Shown here in pieces: positions 44,400 to 55,399 of a stretch of 64,000 nucleotides of DNA. Source of the DNA: Gnetum montanum (Eukaryota; Streptophyta; Gnetopsida; Gnetales; Gnetaceae); contig MNCI01010030.1 in the NCBI GenBank assembly GCA_015680685.1, positions 150,390-214,389 on the forward strand, written 5' to 3'. Under the pieces are notes generated by a model. That model saw nothing but the letters and a program-made list of their open reading frames with translations, did not search any database and was not told the DNA's origin. Both the position numbers and the translations under genes were made by a program. Numbering within the stretch: the first letter of the stretch is position 1; each line of letters opens with the position of its first letter.

Positions 44400-45310
44400 C
44401 TTGGAAGGGTAACTCGACCCATGCATTTTTGATTTGGGAGTCGGTTCACTGAGCCAATCCTTCTGTTGAATGATAAATGCATGCATGAACAGGTGCTTCA
44501 TTCTCAGAGGTTGTAACCTTTGAGCCCTATTCCATGTTTATGTTGCTAATTGCTTCTGTTTCCACTTTGTCACCACGAATTATCACTTCCCTACCCATGT
44601 ATGGTAAGTGGATTTCCTAGTGTATACGTGAGGAGATAGCCCTAAGTTGTGCTAACCATGATCTTCCCAAGATCAGGTTAAACTCGAGCATTTCGTTGAC
44701 TATGATGAACATTGCGTCTGTGGGGAACTGATCCCCTGCTATGAATTTTACATGAACTGTTCCTTTCACTAGGATGCGTGCCCCATTGAAGGACCTCAAA
44801 CACAATGTCTTCATTGGTTTGATTTGGTTGACCAATCCCAACTTATCCACAATAGAGAAGGAAATGATGTTTGTTGTAGCCCCATCATCAACGTGTACCC
44901 TTCAGATCCAATGTTGATTGACCTGAATTGTGATGAAGAGAGGCACCGTAGTCACTTGACCTCCTTCGAGATCTTTCCTAATGGCATTGTTACAAAAAAT
45001 TAATTGGGGGTGGTGTAGGCTCTACTGGTATAGAGGAAAGCATTATCGAGTGGATCGTTTCCTCTTCTACTGGCATGTTTTCGTCAATCGGAATCGCTGT
45101 TAATATGTGGACTAGAGCTTCTCGATGGGGTGCAGATGTCATGATTAGGTCATACAAGCTTGGTGTAGCATTTTTCTACTTTAGAGTTTGCTTGAACTAG
45201 GTGAGGGGCATCCAAAAGGCCTTGGTTGCCTACTTGTGTGACACTTTCCTCCTCTTCAATTCGTCTCAGAAGACGAATCTCCTGAGGAGAGGTAGCCTTA
45301 GATCTGGGTC
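44400..45310 (-). pseudogene. R3 aspartic protease
   Basis: The active site reads VHVDDGATTNIISF with DDG at 44,881-44,889. MDKLGLVNQIKPMKTLCLRS follows, then GDQFPTDAMFIIVNEM and FNLILGRSWLAQLRA, with an LPYMGREVIIRGD tail. The open piece 44,617-44,850 covers the C-terminal half. The DDG triplet, not D-T/S-G, is common to all four PR copies in the window, so it is a lineage trait and not damage. Confidence 0.78.
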
Positions 45311-45317
45311 TAGATCC

Positions 45318-48131
45318 CTATCGGTTGGGTGGTACAGGTTGCGTAATCATGTTGACCTTCATCTTTGGTGATGAAGGTGCATATGCGAGGGGCGAAGGTG
45401 TAGGCTTGGGGATACCCTTGATGGTACTTCCCTTTGGCATCTCGCTCGACCAATAAGCTTCTTGCCTTGTGGGACGAGGAGGTTGTTCAATTCTAGTGTG
45501 CAAGATAGGGGTTGTTGAAGACGTCAGACCCCTGATGATAAATGGTGCTAAAGGTGTTAACTAATGGGATTGCGTGGCCTTTCCAACAGGTAGTGCAAAG
45601 GTAGATGCTCATGGTGGGACTTTCACGATGAAGGGTGGTTGCAAGTTTGGACCAACCATTGGTGGTGCTGGTGCACTACACTAAGGCACATAGATCACAA
45701 ATGGCTGGAAGGGTGGCCTGGGATCTTTGTCAATAACGATGGTGTTGATGACGTAACTAGTATTATTGGCATTGAGGGTATCTATGTAGACATACATAGA
45801 TTTATTTTCAGGGTGTACTGGGTTGCTTTCGTCCAGCACCAACTTCCCCAGATCGATTAATCTTTGGATGTCATCCTGTAATGATAGACAATAATCTATG
45901 GTGTGACACATAGTTGGTGGTAGTTACAAAACCTATCTAGCCTAAAATCCTTAGGGACTGGAGGCTCATTGGATAGGGTCAAAGAGGGATTCCTAAGGAG
46001 CTCACAATAGTGTTGATGTCTTGTGTTTTCTTCTTTCGACATTTGCTTGTGTTGAATGTACCCTTCTACCAATAGTTGCTTGAAGAGTTCTAAAGGTTTG
46101 AGAGGCTGCGGGTTGTATTTCGAGTGATCTTTGCTCTCAAATTTGGGTTTGGTGTATGCATATGTCTTGGGCGTAGGTGGAGCAGGTTGTAGTTCTTGGC
46201 CTAGTTTGGGCATAGGGTTAGCCATAGGTTTGGCTGGTTTCTTGTTATTCTTGCTACTGCTACTGCTAGGTTTGGGCTTGGACTCGGTTGCCATAGTAGC
46301 CACTATGGTTGTTGGGGCCTTATCTTTGTCCTTCTTTGTGAAGGTGCTTTGTCAACAATATAGGCTGAGTCTTTGCTTGCCTCAACCGCATCCTGTATGC
46401 TCTTAATTTGAGCGAAAGACTGACTGAGAGAACGAGGAGCAAGATAGTACAGATTGAACTTGATGAAGTCATTTACTGCAATGGCTAGCAAGTGAGGCTT
46501 CACAATGGGCTTGTAGATTTCATTAAGGGTTGCACTCCAACATTGAATGAATTTTTGGACTGGTTCTAGTGCATCTGGTTTCATGCTCATCAACTGATCC
46601 AACGTGGTTTCTAGCTTCAAGTTGTACTTGAAGCATGTCACGAACAGGGTCAGGAGTTCTTCCAAAGTTGAAATGGATGAATGTGGAAATGCACATTACC
46701 AATCTAGGGCTTTCCTAGCTAGGGACATGGCAAAAATGTGAATGATCATATGTGGCCATTGTTGCAATAGTAAAGACTCAAACCTAAAGGTGACAAGATG
46801 CCCATTGGGATCTCCCTCCCCGTTGTACTTTGTGAAGTGAGGGAGAGACATCCCAGGGGGTAACATTAAAGAAGGGATTGCAAGGTTGATGGGTTCATCC
46901 TGATAAATGTCCATGAATTGTACCATGTTAGACCCAATAGCTTTGATGCATTTTATTTCCTTAGTGAGGGTCTAGATGAGCTGAAATGCTTGGTCCAGAC
47001 CTGGTGATGATACGGATGATTGAGGGACTGCAATGGTAGCTCCTACATGTGGCATGGTGGTGGTGGTGGGCTGACTCATCGGCAATGCCATTGGGGCCAC
47101 CCCCACTAAAGGTGCTACTTGCGTTGTCCACCATCTGGTGGGTGGTACTATTGGAGCAGTAACAATGGGTTGCACCTCCAAATAGACCATTTTGGTCACC
47201 AGTGGGATAGACCATGGTGTCATGCTAGGATGTACCATTTTTGGGGTTGTGTAGGTTTGAGGGTGAACATAGTGAGACATCTGCAATGATTATAGAACAA
47301 AAGAAGAAGCGAACAGGGTTCACCATGTGGATGGGCTGGGGCCTACAACCATGGGTGGAATAGGTGTGTATGTAGGAACTAGCATGGAAGTTATGTGTGA
47401 TTGCGAAGTAGGTACAATGTGAAAATGTGGTAGGGTAGCTGTGATAGGCATATTACGCACTGCAGGAATGTGTTGATAAACAATTTGTGGGGGCACAGTT
47501 GCCGCGAACGTAATAGGGGAATAAGGGTGATGATACGTCGGGAATGTGGCATGGCTACCCATTGCCATTATGGTTGTAGGCTACTGAAGCGTAGGCATGA
47601 TGGCAAAGGGAGTGATGACAGATAGTGGGTTCACTCAAAAGGATTGGGTAGATGGGATAGGAACGGGGTTGGTTTGACCTCCCTCATCAGATTAGAAATT
47701 GGATTCCTCCTATCCGTCTTAAAAGCCTTCATCCTAGTTGGATGCTATATCCTATTGCTCCCTAAGCCTAGCCAACTGGATTAATTGATCCAGCAGCCTT
47801 TGATACACTTGTGTTAAAGATAACGAAGCGCTGGGAGTGGGAAAAAATTCCTTCTCATTGCAGTAGGTGAACTTGAAGCTATGTTTTTCTCGAGTTTGTG
47901 TAAATCCAAGGGCAGATTATCCTGCACCTTTGCACAAAGGAAACTGTAACACTCATGTTTTTGGGCTAATCCTTTAGGTGCCCAATTTTGGATTTTGAGA
48001 GATTAACGTGCTTCTAATGTCGAATTCAGCAGTTGTTCGGCACCAGTAGTGCCTTGAATCATGACGGGAACTTCAACGTTGAAGGGGGCTTCTACGTTGA
48101 AGGCATTAACAGCGTTAGATGAAAAAGCCAT
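45318..48131 (-). pseudogene. R3 gag
   Basis: The proposed start is the Met at 48,131 (MAFSSNAVNAFNVEAPFNVE). The conserved YSFLCAKVQDNLPLDLHKLE lies near 47,950. A Pro/Thr-rich stretch (46,970-47,570) precedes the gag core, including LPHFTKYNGEGDPNGHLVTF, the helices up to KFIQCWSATLNE (46,303-46,926) and KFNLYYLAPRSLSQSFAQIK. The C-terminal CNYHQL followed, after a frameshift, by TIDYCLSLQDDIQRLID (45,830-45,910) replaces a classical zinc knuckle. Confidence 0.85.
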
Positions 48132-48949
48132 CATTAAGTAGGTAATTATGCAAAAAGAAAGTGTAAAAGCTATGCCAAAGAGTGCAAATGAACAAGAAAA
48201 TTGGAAGAAATAGTGGAGAAGAATCTTTACATCTTGCCAGATTCCAGAGGAACCGTTGAGGTGACCGATTTGCACCACACAAGGCGTAAACAACCACAAT
48301 AGGGTGTCACATTTATGTCTATGTGAGCTAAGGTGTAAAGCATGTGCAAGAATACTTTAAAAAGGGAAGGTGAGTTAATTGGCCTTCGAAGGATTTATGT
48401 CTCGTAAGGCTCCCGAGGAACGATCGAGGTGACCGATCTACACCGTACACCGCATAAACAACCACAGATGGGTGTTGAGTCTACACTAATGCATATCATG
48501 GTGTAGAAATCTTATGAGACTAACATAAGACAAGCAAGCTAACAAGAAGGCTTTGTGTCTTGCAGGATCCCCTAAGGATCGTCAAAGCAACCGATCTGTA
48601 CCGCATAAGATGGGGTATAGAACGCATGCAAGACAATTGTAAGACAGGCAAGATAACCAGCTATCGAAAAGGATTTGCATCTCATAGGATCCTTGAGGGA
48701 CCTTCAAAGCAACCGTTCTATACCACATGAGATGGGGTATAGGATGCATGCAAGAAAACTATAAAAGAGCTAGTTAGCCGATGATCGGAGGCCTTGTGTT
48801 CTGTAGCGCTCTCGAGAAATCGTTGAGGTGATCGATCTACAATGCACAAAGCACAAACAACTGCACGAGGGTGTCGCATTTACAATTATGTGTATCAGGG
48901 TATAGAAGGCTCACAAAACTACTATGACATATGGAAAAGGCACCAAAGG
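48132..48949 (-). repeat. R3 leader with five 110-160 bp tandem repeats
   Basis: Units starting near 48,230, 48,385, 48,548, 48,660 and 48,785 share a core CGTTGAGGTGACCGATCTAC, then CACAAGGCGTAAACAACCAC or ATGAGATGGGGTATAG. R2 has a single copy (about 59,520-59,660), so the array expanded in R3. Confidence 0.75.
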
Positions 48950-48966
48950 CCCTCCTTCTAGCGCCA
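48950..48966 (-). other. R3 primer-binding site, tRNA-Asn
   Basis: Plus strand CCCTCCTTCTAGCGCCA, a perfect 17-base match to the 3' end (with CCA) of plant tRNA-Asn as I know it. Confidence 0.85.
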
Positions 48967-48972
48967 GAAAAC

Positions 48973-50650
48973 TGTAGCGACCGAAAACGTTGGTGGCTGG
49001 AAAACACCGAGGGGTCGACGGGCACGACATTTTTAACCCCATACCATGGGATGGCCATGTTGGGTGTGTGCAAATACAAGGCAACTTGAATGGTCTGGTT
49101 GATTAGATAGGGACTTACATCAGCGTCGATATAGCCTTTTGCTACATGTACCTTTGATGATGGAATGGAAATGCAAAATAATTCTTGAATGTAAATAAAG
49201 TATAAAATGCGACAATAATGTGAAGTAATGCTTGAAAGTGAATAAAACAAAAAATAATAATGCAAAAAGGACAAAAGGCAAGAAATAAAGTAAAGTGTAG
49301 TTAGAAACATGCACCACTCCAAAGCTATAGACTTACTCTTTCAAGATGGATATAGTCAGTTGCATAGCGTGATGAAGTGTAGAGATCCTAAGAGTAACCA
49401 GGACATGTAGAGCAAAACAGATTGTGCACTTGGACGTGAACTTAGGTGTTGATAATGTAGAAATTCTACCAAGGTGGTAGAAAAATGATGGAATAGAGTG
49501 TCAGCTGAAAATGCTAACTGTTTGTAGTGTCAAANCAACGGTGGAATAGAGTGTCAGCTGAAAATGCTAACTGTTTGTAGTGTCAAATAGAGAGCTTACA
49601 ATGCTTGATGTTACAATGCCAGAGAGGAGAGAAGTTTTCTGAATTTAAAAAATTCTCATCCCTTGAATGTTGTTCTTTTAAACAAAATGCAAATTGTCTC
49701 CTTTTTTGAATGCTATTTGCTAGGGTATTTATAGGACTAGAGGGCATGCATTGAATTGTTTGTGCCAATCCCACCATGTATGACCATTGGACCTACAAGA
49801 CCATAGTCATGCGAACTTGTCATGCAGTAACTGTGAGCCTGCCATGCCGTAATTTCACCATCATTGTCTAGAGACATGCATCAACGGTCCAATTAGGTGA
49901 AGTGCATTGATGTCGCACAACTACCCGCATGCCCTACGGTGCTTTGTAGTGTAACATGCTTGGTGTAGCATAGCACCTTGTCATGGGTTCTTCTACATGT
50001 TGTATGCTTGCTACGCTACGTAGCGTAGCGTAGTGTAGCAACTAGCCTTAGTCGCAAAATTTTTTTCAACTTGCAAAATTTATCCCCTATGATGCAAGTC
50101 ATGTGAACTCCACTGATTCTACCCTTCGAGTTGCCTTCTATCTATTCAATAGGATTGCTACACCTCTTTGTGCCATGTAGCTTAGTGTAGCATAGTAGCA
50201 GACATGGTCCGCCACTTCCTGATCGAAAGAGACATCATTGCAGTACTCGAAATTGGGCGAGGGGAGTGGTGTTGAAGTCGTTGCCATGCTACGCTTCGTA
50301 GCATAGTGTAGCACTTCATTTTGCCGTTGTCTTTTGAAGCTTGCTACGCTACAAGACATAGTGTAGCATAGCAGACTTCATGACTTAGAAAACTTGTTGA
50401 ACTATTTTTGGCACATCTAAAGTACTACTGCCAATTCTGCATACGATTTCTAAGTAGGTTGTTTGTTGGTCAAGCTACTTTGGGGGACAGGCAGGATGAC
50501 ACAAAACCTATTCATGGTCAATGTAGAAAATTTTCCAAACTGGTCGGCCTAAACTCAGAACGTTTTCCTCCTGATGAATTTTCATAGTGCTGCGCAGACT
50601 ACAAGAGCCTAGTGAAGCAAGGATGACCCCACATTTTATAGGGTGTTTCA
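48973..50650 (-). mobile_element. R3 5' LTR
   Basis: Plus strand TGTAGCGACCGAAAACG to TAGGGTGTTTCA, 1,678 bp. The reverse TATA box is at 49,726-49,733. A 20-bp perfect palindrome GCTACGCTACGTAGCGTAGC lies at 50,010-50,029. A 45-bp direct copy around the N at 49,535 (49,490-49,534 and 49,543-49,587) is an assembly join. It is followed by the TSD TCACC. Confidence 0.9.
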
Positions 50651-51349
50651 TCACCCATAGAGTGTGATAGCAAAAGATTGAGAGCTTGACAATGAGGAAA
50701 TGGCACATAGGAGTGAGCATAGATACCCTAGCCTTGCCAACATTGATGAGGGCAAGTACACCCTATGGCATCTCCCTAGGGTACACATTGAAGAGTGTCA
50801 AGAGGCACTATTTTCTAGGTGTGCCCTACCCTTCTAATTTTTTTTTCTCTTCATGAATTGGTGCTTTGGGTGTCTTGGGGTTTTGGGGTGGCCCAGCATG
50901 GGTAGGGACTGTCACTACTATTGCCACTATCATTGCTACCACAGCTGAGAAGGGTGCATGCATCATGGGTTTTCTTTCAAGGGTTTGATAATTTCTTGCA
51001 TTGAATTTCTAGGTGATGACTTTTTCACGAGCTTCTAGGCATCAAGCGCTATGGGATGGGGCAAGGTTTTCATTGCATCTTGTGTGGTGGGATGAGGTAA
51101 GGGTGTCATTGTGTCCTATGCGATAGGATGGGGCTAGGGTTTTAAGCATACCACTTAGTGTAGTAGCATGTAAGGAGTTTTAGGTGCTCTACATCCCATG
51201 TCATGTAACTAGAAATTTTTTTTGCATCCCATGTAGTGGGATAGGCTGTCAAGCTCTAGGGAATCCTTGAGAGCATTACCCAAAAGTTGGAGAAAATTTT
51301 GGGATTGCTTCATTCTACATTTAGAGAGTTTTATATTTTTGTGTTGTCA

Positions 51350-51740
51350 CAGTCCATGGGAGCATGACCAACACTTAGAACCTTTTGCAATCTAGTATTT
51401 TCATGCTACCTAGGAGCATGAACAATACTTAGAGAAAATGTTCCAGAATTTGGACTACTATCATGCTCCCTAGGAGTGTGACAGAACTTAAAAAATTTAT
51501 CCAACATTTTCTATTGGATTGTCTAGTTGTCATGCTCCCTGGGAGTGTGATTGATGCTTAGAAAAATTTTTTACTTCTTTGCTAGCTATCCCACAACCAT
51601 CATGCTCCTTGGAAGCATGACAAACACTTAGAAAAATTTTGTGTAGGAAAGTGTTAAGCATAATGAAAAATTAGAAAAATTTTGTGTAGAAAAGTGTTAC
51701 GCTCTACAAGAGCATAACAAACACTTAAAAAAAATTTCAA
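51350..51740 (+). repeat. hairpin array in intron 1 of the R2 antisense gene
   Basis: Six units of 55-70 bp each contain an inverted repeat like CATGCTCCCTAGGAGCATG followed by ACACTTAGAAAAATTTTG. The second motif also recurs in the R2-type LTRs (for example 27,008 and 61,370). Confidence 0.8.
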
Positions 51741-51839
51741 ACTTTTTATTTACTATTTCAAGCACCGTTTATCTATTAGCTTTGTTGTTTTATTGCCTCT
51801 TTTCTGATACTAACATTTTCATTTTTGTGACACTGCAAG

Positions 51840-52648
51840 GTCCTATTGAAACTAGCCCTGGTAGTGATTGAACTGGTAGGGATCTTGTGCTACATGAGAG
51901 ATCTCATGCCTAATTTCCTTGCAGTTCATGCACATGTAGGGAACTAGGAAGCTTGGTTTCAAGAAACTGCATAGGAATTCTTAGAATTCCTACTTCACAA
52001 CTTTAGCATGATGATGTGGTCACACTCGTCCATTGATGCAGCGGGTGTTCTAGTTGAAACATTATTACCTGGGAAAAATTGAGGCATCTTAAAATTTATG
52101 TCAAATGAACTTGTTGAAGGTGAAGGGGCAAGGAGCTTAAGTCAGTGCCCAAAAGATCTCAAAACCTTATCTTGGATCTGGGATATGCCAAAGTTTAAGT
52201 GCTACCATGAATACAACACTTTGTTCATTGCTTTCCATGTGGACACGATCTACAAGAACCCACCTGGAACTATCTACTGTGCTAGAGGGTGAGTCCTATT
52301 GTGATGATAAAAATTTCAAATTTTTTTATTTTATATGACTTGGAATTCTTATTGGCTTTTTATCTCTCATCAGATTATTTATTGATGAAGATGACCTTCA
52401 CAATAGAGAAAGGTTATTAGCCCTAGTCCAAATAGCACTATGAGAGTTCTCATCCACTGAGAATATGTGTGCTAGTGTTATAAGACCAATTGGGGTAGAT
52501 ATGAGAACTTACCTAACCAAGTACTCTAAATCCTACTTGAAGTGCTAGGATCTTGGGTGGTTAGATGGTGAGTGAGCATCTCGCCAGATACTCACTATGG
52601 AAGAAGTTTCAATTCAAGTATTGCCATTCCTCACACCATTTGTGCCAA
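51840..52648 (+). pseudogene. R2 antisense exons 2-3: FCP1/NLI phosphatase-like domain
   Basis: Exon 2 shows AWFQETA, EFLEFLLHNFSMMMWSHSS (the W-S-S strand), LSWIWDMPKFKCYHEYNTLF (C-W-D and N-T-L-L positions) and IYKNPPGTIYCARG. Exon 3 reads LFIDEDDLHNRERLLALVQI and CWDLGWLDGE-like sequence. The nucleophile loop is too decayed to read. Alignment with R1 and R3 runs without gaps over most of exon 2. One stop (TGA) occupies the same codon as a TAG in R3, consistent with an ancestral TGG. Confidence 0.62.
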
Positions 52649-52736
52649 GTGAGTTATCATCCATTTAGTTTATTTTTAAGAATGTTTATCATATTTCCAT
52701 CATGTTGCTAACTCTATGTTTTGTTTACTACAATAG

Positions 52737-54714
52737 TAGCCAAGTCTAGGGAGGTCACAGTGATTATCTCAAGATGCACTGATGCTAACCTTCTTTTCAA
52801 GTGTGGTGAATTTGATGGTTCGTAGTGCTGGTTATTCCATAAGGCCCTAGCAAGAATTACCCAAAATTTTAAAGAGGTTGGGATCATGGACCTTTTTTTG
52901 ACCGTGAACCCAAGCATCCCGACAACAAAAATGATTGCCTTCGTTGACTCTTTCATAGAGAGCACCGATTGCTTCTACACATGAGTTCACAAGGTGCAGG
53001 TGATCTTGGAGATCATAGATGATCTCTTTGCAGATCTCTTTGGTGTTCCCTCTAAAGGTTTACCTATAGGTGAAAAGACTAACAAAGATCTAAACCATAG
53101 AGGGGACATTGAGGAATGGCTAGGTACCAAGAAATGATGCAAGGGCATCCTCATGAAGTGGGGTAAATGCAACGTAGGTGAGGAGGAGGTTACTATTGTG
53201 GAAGAGGAGCCCTTAGTAGATGATGTCCCTTAGCCTGAGCAGCACATAACAAATGAAGATGCTACCAAAATCTTGAGGTAGCTTGAAGAAAAAGGGCTAC
53301 AATTCAAACATGATGAGTTTGACTATTTGTTTGAAGGTGTGCAGATAGGTGATCCCCCCACTCTCACCCCTGAGGGTCTGCTAGGTAGGATCTTTGCATT
53401 GTCATTCATATTATGCTCTTACTTTTCCTCTTCTCTTTTCTTTTCTCTTTTTATTTTTCTCTTTATCTTTCTCTTTTCTTTTTTTAGTGATGCTAACATG
53501 ATTTATCTTGCAATGGGTGATGCTTCTGCTAAATGTCATGAATCTTCATCCACTTTCTACTCACAATTGTGGGTGGAAACCCCAAACAAATTTGTCTTTA
53601 TGCAAGGCATAGTGGATGATATGATTAATCATTTAAACCAAATATATGCTAAGATAGGTATATTTGGATTGTTTCATTTTTTATGTTGTTTATTTTACGT
53701 CTTTGTCTTATAACTAACGTTTCCTATCTTTGGTGCAATAGCCTCACGACTTAAATGGGATCCACGAAGAGTGGTTGAAGTTGATGCTATACTTGAGCTC
53801 CCTCCTAATGTAGAGGAGGTGCCTCATCAGATATATGATGAGGCAAGAAAATGTGCACTACACTCGACATGATCACTATGGGAGTGTAGGCACGTAAACA
53901 AAGACCTTTGGAAATGAGTACAAAAACTCAAAAAAGAGAAGGTGAGTTAGGCAACTAAACTAGAAGACTTGCAATCACAGTAAGACTTTGTGATGGCCCA
54001 TGATAAATTAGATGGTAGTTGGCATACTACTATAATTGACTACACCAGATATTGATCAATCATCAAGGGAAAAAATGAGGCTATGCAAGAAGTTATTGAG
54101 CAACACCTATAGAATGGACCTCTTGGCTCAAAAAAACCAAGACTAGAAGGATTACAATGCTAAGGTGTATGAATTGGGAAAAAATTAAAAGATCCATAAG
54201 CATCAGTATAAAATGGAACACACAACCTATTGCAAAGATATTGAGATGAATATGTGGAATGCTAAGGTCGCGGTTTGTTCCTTGATGCTATCGGTGCGAT
54301 ATAGGCTTACGATAGCTTTTCCAAACACTTGGTAGTTAAGGAGTCCCCTAAAAGGGAAATTTCGATGCCTTCTAGAGAAGGTACATCTACTACCTTTTCT
54401 CTAGGGCCATCTATATGGATAGTTGTGGAGAATGGGAAGACCCTGGTAGGCATTAAGATAGGGGAGGAGGATTAGACAAACATGACAAAGGAGGAAATCC
54501 TTTGATGCTTAGAGTCTAACCTCAATAGGATTCCCTTTGACATAGATGTAGGCATATCTTAGGTTGGTTAAATTTTCTTTACATTACTATGTACTTCCAT
54601 ACATTATCATTTTTATTGACTAATTTATCATTTTATTTCCATTTTTTTTAGGATCTAGGTGGAAATGTAGGACCTAGTGAAGCAGCAAATGAAGATGAAG
54701 GGGAAGAGCCTTAG
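52737..54714 (+). pseudogene. R2 antisense exons 4-8: FGVP module, acidic part, coiled coil
   Basis: Exon 4 has IMDLFLTVNPSIPTTKMIAF, VQVILEIIDDLFADLFGVPS and IEEWLG. It then reads into an acidic part (EEEVTIVEEEPLVDD and DEFDYLFEGVQIGDPPTLTP). Exon 6 has VETPNKFVFMQGIVDDMINH. Exon 7 has RLKWDP, KCALHST, SLWECRHVNKDLW and a long charged probable coiled coil with many stops. The short last exon is acidic. The modules are in the same order as in R1 and R3. Confidence 0.6.
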
Positions 54715-54959
54715 CTTCGCATTAATACATTAAAGTGTTTGAGATGTAGCCTTGTTATTAGAAAATTTTGTATATTTCGATGGGGATGTATCCCTAGACT
54801 ATGTATTTTGTTTACACCTTAATGAAAGCATGATACTCATTTTATTCATGTATTGATCTCTAGTGGCATCATTTTAACTTATATTTTAGGTAATCTCCCT
54901 TTAAAATTTTCTATATATTTTTTATATATATTTTGAAAAAGTTAGGCCCCTTTTGAACT

Positions 54960-55210
54960 TCCATCGCTAATTTAAGGCCATTGTGGACCATTGCGAACCA
55001 CACTTCCCATGAAAGAAAGTTGATTATTAGTTTTAGGCCTTAGTAGGCTATGTAATAGTTTGAGGCCATTTCAGGCCCCATACACTAGTTTAAGGCCATT
55101 GTAGGCCATTGCTAGTTTAAGGTCATTTTGGGCCATGATTACTTGTAAGAGAGAGTTGGTTGCCAATTTTAGGCCTTGGTGGGCTATGTGATACTTTAAG
55201 GCCATTCTGG
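54960..55210. repeat. boundary tandem repeat, R2 antisense gene / PR
   Basis: Six units with CTAGTTTAAGGCCATTGTAGG and variants, period 30-45 bp, many with paired GGCC or GGCC/GGCCC ends. Confidence 0.85.
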
Positions 55211-55399
55211 ACCCTACTTCTTCCTTCCTTTTCATTTTTTGGGTCATTTTTTTAATGTTTATTTTTGTTTCTTGTTTTTTTTTCCTTGAAGAAATAAAAG
55301 CATAACTAATATAAAAAAAACATAACACAAATTGCAACTATACAAACAAAATAACTAAAGACAAGTTAGGGGAACAAGTAAATTAAAAACATGCCCTAA

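Larger units (their letters stand above)
32223..50650 (-). mobile_element. R3: complete Ty3/gypsy Tat-like element, 18.4 kb
   Basis: This is the only element here with both LTRs, TSD, PBS and PPT. The order from the 5' end (right) is LTR, PBS, leader repeats, gag, PR, boundary repeat, antisense gene on the plus strand, boundary repeat, RT, RNase H, aRH, IN, boundary repeat, 3' region, PPT and LTR. The LTRs look roughly 85-90 percent alike by eye, so the insertion is old. All frames carry stops. It sits in the 5' UTR of the R2 antisense gene. Confidence 0.92.
50700..54714 (+). pseudogene. R2 antisense gene, about 7 exons
   Basis: Proposed exons are 50,700-50,818, 51,840-52,288, 52,373-52,648, 52,737-53,384, 53,487-53,657, 53,742-54,562 and 54,652-54,714. 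Donors include GTGAGT (52,289), GTGAGT (52,649) and GTAGG (53,385), and acceptors end in AAG, CAG or TAG. Exon 1 is open for 39 codons and ends in phase 2 (ending CQEALFSR). The boundary between exons 4 and 5 of R1 and R3 seems absent here: the sequence reads through as one exon. The gene ends NEDEGEEP and stop at 54,714. The promoter is now 18 kb away, beyond R3. Confidence 0.75.
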
